Origin: Galaxea fascicularis
Taxonomy: Eukaryota; Cnidaria; Anthozoa; Scleractinia; Euphylliidae
Direction of reading: 5' to 3'
DNA length: 64,000 bases
Assembly (NCBI GenBank): GCA_948470475.1
Contig: OX419337.1
Coordinates: forward strand, 21,508,306-21,572,305
Positions 32,501 through 44,200 of the stretch are shown one piece after another (position 1 is the first letter of the stretch; each line of letters opens with the position of its first letter). Made by a program: the position numbers and the translations under genes. Below the pieces are notes generated by a model. That model saw only the letters and a program-made list of their open reading frames with translations, had not been told where the DNA came from and searched no databases.

Positions 32501-35500
32501 TCATGAATTTCATGCGTCTTTCGAAGAACAAAGAGAGTGAAGGCCAAAAAAATGAAGTTATGAGAGCAATGGAAGAAATACAAAAGTTTGAGTCGGATGT
32601 AATTCTTCTTTATACTGATAAAGAAACCACTGGGTTAACGCTGCAACAGGTATTGTTCTTGGTTTTCATTAAGATGATAACATACGTTTGCATCCACGAA
32701 TAAGACTCAAAAGCACAAGTTAAAATTGTAGATAAGGGTCAAATTTCAACACTCATACTCACAGTATTTATATTTTTAAAATACATATCGTCATAAAAAG
32801 GTATTTAAAAGCGGGGGCAGGTCTAGTGAACAGTATCTCTAGTCGTAAGAGTTGTGCACGTGCCACCGTAGCATTGGCCGTTCCGAAATTCAAAAGGGAA
32901 CTGGGGCGAGTATGGATTTTGAGCTATGTTTCAAGGTCCATAACTTGGTCTCTGTTCAACCTAAAAAATCAAACTTGGTCAAACGACCAATCTCAATGTT
33001 ATCTTTCATGTGATGGTGTCAATTTGTCGATTACTTCAAAATTTGAAACTCGTCCCAGTTCCCTTTTGAATTTCGGAACGGCCAATAGGTCATTTCCGAG
33101 TTCATGTCTGCCTCCTCTTCAAAGCGAGTCTAAGTGCGAAGTTTTTGTTATGTAAATTAATTTTCATTCATATGTAAAGTAGAACTAATTATCATCACAA
33201 AAACTTCGCACTTAGACTCGCTTTGAAGAGGAGGCAGACATGAACTCGGAAATGGCCTATTGAACTCTCGCTCGTATTATTAGGAACCCTGGACCCCGAA
33301 ACGAGGCTACCGCTGGCTACTTCAAGGTCAGGTATGAAATCAGGTTTAGTTGTTCAGTTGTATCAGTGGGTGTTTAATTTTGCCAGGGCGAGCCAATGGC
33401 GAAAATGCAGGCTTTTTCGCTTTGTTTTCCCGAACCATTTTGGAACTTCAATCAGGACGTTGTGCAAAAGTCAACACAACATAGTTAGATTTGATATATA
33501 GAGTTGTTTGACTGAGCTTATATGAATTGCTTGCTTTATTTGAATTAGTCTCCCATTAACATTCAACTTACAAAGACGATTAAGTCATTCCTGAATTTCA
33601 GAACTGTGATTGTACAATAATATTGTTATTATCTCGCTGTCATCAGGTGTTTCGAGGTAGTGATTTGGCCGATGCCAGGGTGGATGGGGTGTCACATCAA
33701 AGTATTGTCACGCGGCAAGCGTCACCTAGTCGCCTAGTCAGCACAAGAGTATTTAACAAGTCGCTTTTTTCTTCAGATATCTCAAAACTTGAACAGTCTA
33801 CCAAACAACGTAGTTTTGGCATTTAAGACTCCAAGCTTACTCACTGGCTCTATTCCTGGTCATCCGTCAGTAAACACTGTAATGCGAGATCATATCAAAT
33901 ACTTGGACAAGGTAAGCCTGTATCCCACCTATCATACGATCCATGGACTGAAGTTTTCCCTTGCTTTTACCTAAAATACTATGATATGTTAAGTTTTATT
34001 GCCATCCAGTAATGTAGCTTAGCCTGAAAGTACTCAACCCTTTCGATATTTTATATAGTTAAGCCGTGACAAAATAAAATGCAGAGGGACCTTTGCCTAT
34101 TGCGGCCATTTTTCTTTATTGTGTCATGCCAATTGTCGTCTCGGTCTTTCAAATTTAGCGCCATTGCACCCGTAAATATCCCGGATGTGTCACATAATTC
34201 TGCGCGATGTTTTATTGCGATTTAAGTTCAAGTTACCCACATGTAAGTAAGAGTTTTCGAAACAATTTCCCTCACTTGGAGACCAACCTTTTACTTTAAG
34301 ATATTCTCTTCTCAAAATAAACACGAACTTAACCAATGTTCTTTTCATTTATGCGCTCATCTGATTAAAGATCAAAATTATTCTCTCAGGATCTCACAGC
34401 TACTGTATATGACGCAGTCCAAGTTATCAACCGTGCATTAAATACAGAACCGTGTGTAACGCTCAACGGGTCCAATAACCGCGGAGCTGATAGAGAGATG
34501 ATGTTTAATTGCTTGATGAAGGTGATGTTTGCAAACCATTTTTTTGCCGAAATGTAATGAGGAGATGTAAAATGTTCTAAGAAAACAGTAGTTGAAATAC
34601 ACACGAGCCACGACCGGATTAAGGCTGGAGGTCATCACAACTCAGGGTACACAGCGAGGAGCAACAACTACTACAACTCCACCACTGATGGTTAAATTTA
34701 TCCCCCCACTAACGGCCCATATTTCCTCAGGTAAACATAACCGGTTTCACTGGACCCATCCAGTATGACAAGAACGGAAAGCGAAGAGAAATCGAGCTGG
34801 AAATATTAAATCTGCGCAACAATTCGTTTAGACAAGTAAGTGGTATTGTTCTTGTGAATATTTCCGCTTTTCCTAAAGCCATTTTCTTATCTGACCCTCT
34901 CTAACATCTTTCCGCCGTATTCAACGAAAACGTCGTTCCAAAATACAACTTCTCGTTTTTGTAACTTTTTCGCGATTATTCCAATTTGTTTGACATGAAA
35001 AATGCTGGCTGACTGCCCACGGTCTAAATTACTGTGAACGGTGTTAAAGCAAAGAGAGCGAAAGAAAAACTTGCCGTCATGCGCTCACGTTCTCGAGAAA
35101 ACCTAAAATTTGGTCATTTCACGTTGTTGTTTTGTAGAGGACGGCAAAGAAATGTACCAAAATGTAAAACGCACGTGCAGGGCGATTGTTTTTACTCATT
35201 AAACCTATTGTTTAGTGGCGTTCTGGATGCCGTTGCTGTCCTCGTTGCTTAAGCTCCCTAACTCGCGAACGAACTTTGCGAACTCGAGCGTGTTCTTCCT
35301 AAAATCTTTTTTGGCCAATTCTTGGTGTGCACGTGACGTCATAAGAACATAAAATGACAAAGTAAGCCGTTTTTTGAGTTTTTATCTTCATCACGTAAAA
35401 AACATTGACAATATAACATGTTTTCAGCTTAGTATCTTGCTTTGTTTTGAAAATTGAACAGTTTAAATTTCAGATTTTTTTGACGGTACGTGACACAATG

Positions 35501-38500
35501 TGGCTGCTGAGAAACGTGTCACATACATAAGTGAAAACACACTGATTCACGCTGTGTATTTGAGGTCTGAACAAACAAATAATAAGCGTGCATGGGAATA
35601 ATTTGGGGTGGTACATTTTGCCGTATAACTCGTATACGGGATATCGCACAGCCCGGAGACTTTAACACGTTGTTTTCTTTTAACTCTTCTACGGTATTTC
35701 ATTTTCTTGACTTGATTTATTGAATGATGGGTGACTTTATTATTTTATTTGCGTGACGTGCCCACGGAGAATAGGCCATATTCGTATTCTCCGGGTATTG
35801 AAGTGGATCTAGCATGAAGTGGAGGCTCTTGCGGGGTAATCTTTTCATATGTAAATGTATTCCCCTGCAAGAACCTTCACTTCATGCTAGATCCAGTTCA
35901 ATACCGAGAATACGAATATGGCCTATTGGAGAAAAGGGTTTTTAAAAGGAGTTAGATAGTCACAACCCCGGCCAGTTTGTTTGGGAAAGTGCCCATTCGC
36001 CCTTGTCACAGGGCGTCCATATTGTCCCGGGAGACCAAAAAAGCTTTGTTTTACAACGCCAAGCATCGCTCCCACGGTTTCGACTGCGAGGCTTGGCGTG
36101 GTAAAACAAAGCTTTTTTGGTCTCCCGGGACAATATGGCCACCGTGTGACAAGGGCGAATCAAAGGGCTGTCCGCGCGTCCTAACCTTCGCCCCCCTACC
36201 TGCATTTAGTGTTCCGGCATGAACAAGGAAGTATGAACACATTACATATAAGCAACATTTAATGCTCAAAATTGAACTGGAGGCGAAGCATTTCGCTCAT
36301 AATTAATGTAGAATAAAGGCGTTCATATTTGTGATGTGAAAAATGTGCCTAAAGACTTTGAAACTGCCAGCTGTCCAAGGTCAACTGGGTTTGATTTAAA
36401 ATGAATGACTTTTGAACGTGACTGAGGCTTCGTAAAACAAACGTTTAGAGTTTTGTTTAATCTCACTTCAGATTGGTACATGGAACTCCTCAAAGGGCAC
36501 CGTGTTATTTCAAACAGTGTTGCCTAATGCCTTCAAGGACTCATCCGAAGGAGAAATGGAGATTAAAACGTACAAAGTTGTTGTCGTTGAGGTAAACAAA
36601 ACAAATCATAAGTACCGTTCATCATCAGTTTTATCTTCGACATCATTACCATTATCATCATAATCATATGCAGCTCATCGACATTATCATCATCATAGTC
36701 ATCTTCATCATATCAGTCATCATCAACGTTATGATCACTATTTCAATCAATATCATTAGCATCTTCATCCTCATCAAATCAATCATCATCATTTTAATTA
36801 CTATACAATCATCATCCTAATCACATCAATCGTCACCCTCAATCCCATCACTTAAATCACTAATCATCCTCATCATATTATCTCACCCTCAACGTCATCA
36901 TTTCAGTGACTTTAATCATCATCGTCAACGTTATCATCATCATTTTAATCAATATAATCATCAACGCCATCGATCCTTAGTCATATCAATCATCAACATC
37001 GTTATCATCGTCACGATCATCATGGTTCTCCTCATCCTGATCATCAAAGTCATCATCATCATCATCATCATCATCATCGCTGTCAAAATATCGCTCATTT
37101 TGTAGTGGTTGTCAACTTCATGATCGCGACAATGGGCTCTGCCATCATTATCATGAATACTAAAATAAAACGGTAGTCCGGCGCGATCTACCGCACGGTA
37201 GAGCGGCGCTGCACCAACTGAGCCAACCGGTCGGTCGGCAGTTTTGCTCATTAAACACACCCATTATTTTGGACCCTAAAATGTTGGATGTCGTTGGCAA
37301 TGATGTTACAGTGGGAGCGGTCTTGCACGCGCCTCATCACTCACTGTTATTCACATTGGATCATGGTAAATACTGTTGTTATCTCTTCTGACATCCTCGT
37401 AGAAACACTTAACTTCTTCCATCGACGTCTTTCCTACGCAGAATATCATTTATTGATAAAAAAAAATTCAATTATTCTTCCAAATAGTCTATATGTTAAT
37501 TTGTTGCGTGCATATTTTGTAGGATCCGCCATTCATTATGACGAAGAAGAATAAGGATGGCGTCATTTTTTTTGAAGGATACAGTATAGATCTGTTAGAT
37601 GAACTGAAAAGAATTCTCAACTTCAAATACGAAATGTACCTTTCTCCAGACGGAAAGTATGGTGCGATTTCAGAGAATGGAACTTGGGATGGCATGATGC
37701 GAGAAATTCTAGATGGGGTTCGTAAGTCGTCCTTTTAGTCATTCAATTCTTCAATTCGTCAAATGCTGCGTGTTAAATTAAACAGTGAAACGAAGATAAA
37801 TACTACTAACTAACCTCGTTTTCTCGGTCCGTACTGTGTTTTTCCCTTTTACTTATGGCCCAAGCGCGAAGCTCGCGGGCCATAAATCAACGGGAAAAAA
37901 AACGAAGATCTGTAACTTACAGTAAGGACCGAAAAAACCAGGTTAGTAAGACATTTGTTATATCTCTGATGTCAGCCAGGCGCGCGGAAAAGGAAACTTT
38001 CAAATTTAGCGGTCCGTACAGTAGAATACGACTCGGAAAATTGACAAATTACAGCACGAGTTAGTATCTATCAGTTATTATATCACTGAGAGATATAACA
38101 ATGCTACTTAGATAAAACGGCAACGATTTGATTCGCAGCTGAGCGGGCCGGAAACCTTGTAACGACCGCTTAGCGATTCTCGTGAGTACAAGCGACACTT
38201 TTTTAAAGGGACATTCAGATGATGAGTTCTGTCATTCTGGAGAGGAAGAACAAGCCAAAATTGCTTGATTTCACTCACGTGACAAGGCGGCCATGTTGGT
38301 GGTCAAAACAATACAATTTTGATTTGCACAATTTGCATAAAAATAAAGTTTAGTTCCCAGCGGAGAGACAAATTATTGTTCTTGACCACCAACATGGCGG
38401 CCATGACGTCCATGTAATCCAGCAATACAACTTCCGGTGCAATACAGTTCTTATTTTATTCTTATTTCCATAAAAAGCCATGTAATAAATAACTAATTAA

Positions 38501-41146
38501 CCTCGTCCGTTCCGTCATTACAATGAAATATCACGACCTCGGCCTTGGTATTGGCCTCACGAAGTATATCAAGGTCTCGTTAATGACCTCACTCTCGGTT
38601 GGTAATTAGTATGTATAATGTTAGTATGTGCGGATATTGCCGGTTTTCACTGCCACACCGTCATCAAAACCATTTAACAAATAAAGTCAAGAATCAAAGA
38701 GACAAAAGAAGATGAATATTCAAACAGTCTCGCAAAGATTCAGGTCTGTGCGATGTTTCGTGCGGGAGATATTCGAAGAAATGTTCTACTTAAATTTTAA
38801 GGCTTTTGTATGGAGACGCCATCTTTGTGTCCCTCTGAGGGGCACAAATATGGCGGCCGGAAGCTAACAAAAACATATGTCATCGAGTTTTGCTATAAAA
38901 AGGCCATAGTCGTCCTCTGAGGGCTCATAAACATCTACATGAGTACTTATTCTCATTCAAGGACTGTTTATTTTGCGAAATCTCAGCGGCTAAGTCACTT
39001 TTTTTAACTTACGTGACAGCATTCTTGGCCGCCAGTTTAATGTCGTGCCACACAAAAGCTTAGAAGTTCAACCTTGCTTTATCACACGACGAAAAAACCA
39101 ATCAAACTGAAAATTTGTGGAAAGACAAGTCTTCAGCTGTTCTAATTACTAGCTAAACTAAAATCTCAAAATGATAGATAATTCATTATTTTTTAATTTT
39201 GATGACGCCATGTGAAAACCGAGAATATATGAATTTTATGTGAACCAAATTTTAATCTCTGAGGTGTTGAAAGACAAACATCCAATCCAATGCGTCTGTC
39301 CGTCCATCCACCACAAAAAGAAACTGGAAGATGCCCCTTTTGTTCTTTCTCTAGCACGCCGACATGGCGGCCGGGGCGATTGCCGTAACCGAAAGTCGTG
39401 AAAAGGTAGCGGATTTCAGCGTACCTTACATGTACTACACCGAAGACCTTATTATGAAGAAACAATCTTCGGAGCAAGCTGTTGACTTGTTACAGTTCCT
39501 GAATCCTTTTGAGAACCAGGTTTGGTTCTGCACTCTGGCGACGCTTGTCACCATATCTGTAGCAGTGTTTGTAATAAATTATTACAGTCCTTATGGATAT
39601 AAGGACGAGAATGGAAAAGGGACGGCGGACGAATTCAGTTTCTTCAACAGTGTGTGGTTTGCTTTAGCTTGTATGCTGCAGCAAGGGGCTGATAACACAC
39701 CCAGGAACGTATCAGGTAATAACAAATTTGCGTGATGCCTGTCCTATGGCACATAGCATTGGTGGATCCCAGACCTTTGGATAAGGCCAAAGGGGGGCGG
39801 GGTGCTCTCAAAATATTCTTTTGGCCTTTTTGTGGTTTTTTACGCCTCGGCTCCGCGGGCGGTTTTGGTCCAGAAATAAAGGGTGGAGTTGAGTTCCTCT
39901 GGATCCGCCACTGCAAAGCCCTAACAAAGATGACCTTGCTTAACAATCGTAAAGCTCAGTGGGTCGGGCATCCCAAGGATATTCTGGAAGGACATGGGTG
40001 AACCGAAATTCAAGTTTCGGACCCCGAATTTTTCTTTTCTTGAGTAAAACCGTGATAATGTTTATATTTATTTATATTTGTGATCGAAAAATAACCTTTT
40101 TGAATGTTACAGGTAAGGTCCGTGCAATCTCTGACGATATTGTCACCCAACAATATCCAACGTTTTAGGTCCAACATGTTGCATGCGTTTGAATGTTGTT
40201 GACAGCTACGAATAAGATGGGAAAGCAGATCTTCTCGATTACAATAGCTCTCACTTAAAATCAATTTTTTCATCATATTGAGAAACCACGCGCAGAAACA
40301 CTTTTGTATTGGAGAAACATCCTCCCTGAGAAACCCTCATCTCAAAAAATCCCGAGATGCGCAGATGGCATGCGCACCGTTAACTTAGTCTTCCTCAAGC
40401 TGAAGGTGATGGCATTACATCGCCTGTTTTTCTTCAGGTCGCATTCTCACCGGCTGTTACTGGTTTTGTATTCTTATCTGGGTCTCAACATACACCGCCA
40501 ACCTTGCCGCATTTCTCACCGTCAAAAATGCCGCAAGTCCCATTAAGAGCCTTGAAGATACATTGAAAACAACGCATCAAGTGGGTGTTATTGCATCGTC
40601 CAGTACACAAGCGTCTTTCAAACATACCACTTACCAGCCACATCAGAAGATTTGGCAGCGTATGAAAGCTGATCAGTCATTCGTTAAAAACACGTCACAG
40701 GGAGTCCAGTGGGTGAGAGAAAAGGACAACTTTGTGTTTATCAATGATGGAACAATTAATAAACATATCGCGAATCAACAGCCCTGTGATCTCACGACTG
40801 GTAGGTGCACTGAAAACTCGTTTGCATCTTCAGGAGTTGAGATTGTTTTAAAATTACTGTTTGGCTTTGCACTATTAGAATAGTTAATATCCCATTTTGT
40901 ATGAGGTTTAACCAACAGCAGAATGAACAGAATAGCGAGAATACGGTTTAAAGGGAATACGTACAATATGCATTTTTGGGGAAAGTTTTGGAGGGGAAAT
41001 CGTGTGCAGCCGGCCAAGCTCGTGACGCTCGGTCCAGACTATTCTGCACGCTAGTCTAACGTCACCTCAGGTCATTCAGTTCTCAGGACAGGTCTTCTTT
41101 TAAAACCTTATTCTGCATTTCCTCTTATCACTGAACCGGAATAATA

Positions 41147-41192
<46 letters not shown>

Positions 41193-41228
41193 AGCGAGTA
41201 ATCTCAAAATAGGACGGGCACGATTACT

Positions 41229-41266
<38 letters not shown>

Positions 41267-44200
41267 TTAGTATCACCCATCTGGTGGACGAATGCAAATC
41301 CTGCATTTTTATTGGCTACGCTACCAGGGGACTGTTAGTAATAGTACTCGAGCAGCAATCGAGCGTGACGCTTTCGTTCGTTTTATTCCCAAATAAATAT
41401 TTCTTCAACTTGCATTTGCTACCTTTTTATTGTCTTTTCTGTCCGACTAGTTGGGTGATACTAAAACAATTAGCCCTCAAGGGCCACGGGTCAATAGTAA
41501 TTACAAAAAGTTACAAAAAGTTGTAATTGGATACCTGTAATTGGACACCCACGTGATCGCAAGCCAATTACGCGACAAATAGGCGCGCGCAGAACCAATC
41601 AGAATCGAGAATTTTGTTATAGATACGATTGTATTCAGGACAATCCCCATAGAATGCACCCTTTCATAAACCTGGTAATAATCCTTCATTACGGTTCGTC
41701 CTCTGGCTAATAATTCACTTGCTCGTCCCATTTAAGGATCTTCACACAATTCACAAATATACGTTCACCATTTTTTTCCACCCCGCTCCCCTCTCAAAAA
41801 AAAACCTGTTATACTTTTGATACTGCCTCTTTAAACCTAGACTGCAGACTGTTTTTTCTCCTCTTCATTTTTTGTCTTAATCACACAAACGGCGGTGGAT
41901 CCTCCACGCGCACGTGAGCCTCGCGTGCTGATAGACCAATGCGAACAACAAGTGTTTTGCAGTCTACTTTCATGTTCCATACCAACTACACTAACACTTT
42001 TTACCTTACAGTTCCAGGTCTGAGCCGCGCCAAAGGTCTCGCTCTCGTTTTACCACCCAATGATCCTCACACCACGAACTTCACTTTAGCCATTCTACGC
42101 CTTCACGAGAATGATTTCCTCGATAACTTGAGGAGGAGATGGTGGGATAGTAATAACCAATGCCCGGAAGAACAAGACACCGGTAAGTTAAGTTCGGTAT
42201 TGCTTTGAAAAGAGTTCAAATTATGCGCACTCGAGGATTCTTTCTTAAAAACAGATCAGCAACAGACAAAACATAAAACTGAGGTGCTACTCCTGTAATT
42301 CCGTTTTATCCGGTCTTTCCAAGAATCAAACTCAGAGACTACAGTTTGTTCAGAACAGTGCGGCGCGCCTCCTCATGGGGACCAACAAGTATGATAACAT
42401 AACACCCATATTGAGACAGCTACACTGGCTGCCTGTGACTGAGAGAATTGATTATAAAATCTTACTTCTAACATTCAAATCACTACATGGTATGGCACCT
42501 GAATATCTTTCTGAACTGTTATCTGTTTACAAACCTGGAAGATCATTACGCTCCTCGGGTAAATCTCTCCTTGTAACACCGAAATATAATCTTAAATCAT
42601 ACGGGCAAAGGGCCTTTTCTTGTGCTGCCCCTGCACTGTGGAACAGTCTTCCAGACGATATAAGATCTTGTAATTCACTGACTGTTTTCAAATCTAAGTT
42701 GAAGACATTTCTTTTTAAGCGTTACTTTATTTCATAGTTTTAGTTTTTAATTGATTAGCTTTAATGATTATCTTTTTTACTATCTTAATTGTGAATATTG
42801 TAAAGCGCTGTTGGATTTCTAGAAACAGCGCTATATAAGTCTATATATTATTATTATTATTATTACTCCTTTGGGCTTCCATTTGAAACATACTCAACAT
42901 ACTGAAACGTTTGCACTGCCATCTACAACACTAATGCACCTGTCAATGTTTTCTCCCAGGCCGGGGGGGGGGGGGTATCGGCCATACCCACGGGGTTTGG
43001 CTTAAAACTGCCTGCCTTGGGTTGGGATTTTGACGAGTTTGTGTTGCCCCAGGGTCGGGAACAATGTCAACCTTTGGTTGATGAGGGCAGTAGAAGTACC
43101 ATGCACAACGTTAAATCTACCATCGAACCTGACATGTTTTATCAGTGGGCGTTCGCAGAATCTTGAGAGGGTCAGTGATGAGTTATTTACCATATTTCTC
43201 GGATCTTTTATGTTTAAAAAAAGTTTCTTCTTTGCAGTATTAGCTAATACATCGACTTTCACCTGCTGGCGTAAGGTAGTTTGGATGTGATTTGAACGAT
43301 GTAAAATTATTAATCATCGTGCAAGTTGCCACTAATATTAAAGTCTCTTAGTTTTGACGATTTTAATATGGTTTCTTTAAGTTGTTTCGATATTTTACAA
43401 AATTTCTCTAGGGTGGGGGAATTTGACTGGACATTTTTGGCCCAGGTTGAAAAAATTGATAAATTTGAAGGAAAAATGTCAAACCCGTGGGTATGCCCGA
43501 CCCCCCTCCGCTGGGGGAAACCATTGACAGGAACATAAAAAACAACTTGATAAGTAAGTGTTGCTGCTTCCATTTGAATAGTCACACTCTTACATTTCGG
43601 CCACAGGCATAAGTTTGCACAGCACAACAAACAGCTAAATTACATGCAACCGGCGCCAACCGCGGGAAAACACGTCCGCAGGTTGCGATTGGTTTTGTAG
43701 TTATTTCATTGATTGAAAGAGAGGCGAGAGTTTTGTGAACCAATTACAGAGCAAAGTGACGGCAAACCAAAGTAAAGGAGAAGTGCCCGAGCTACATTTG
43801 CGATAGAATCTAAATTTACCCAATTGATTTGTCTTGGTTGTTTTAGCCTTAACCCGAAAACGCATTGATGTGATGAGCATGTTGGGTGTATATATGGTTA
43901 TGGGGGTAGGACTCGTCTTATCAATCTTCACGCTGATAGCAGAAATAGCCTGGACACGAAAAGTGACCAAGAAATGGAGTACCAAAGTCGGAGTTTTAAA
44001 GCAAAGGTTTGTGAACAGTTATCAATAATTTTTGAACTCAGATTACGAAAGCTTTTGACCACAAGCCCGTTTAACCCTTTGACCTCTAAGAGTGAACAAC
44101 AATTATTGGCACGGACACTTACAAAAAGTCGTGTTCATACTGGTGCCCATCAGACACAATGCCTGGGTACAGTGCCCGGGCACCAAGTGTGAACGACGCC

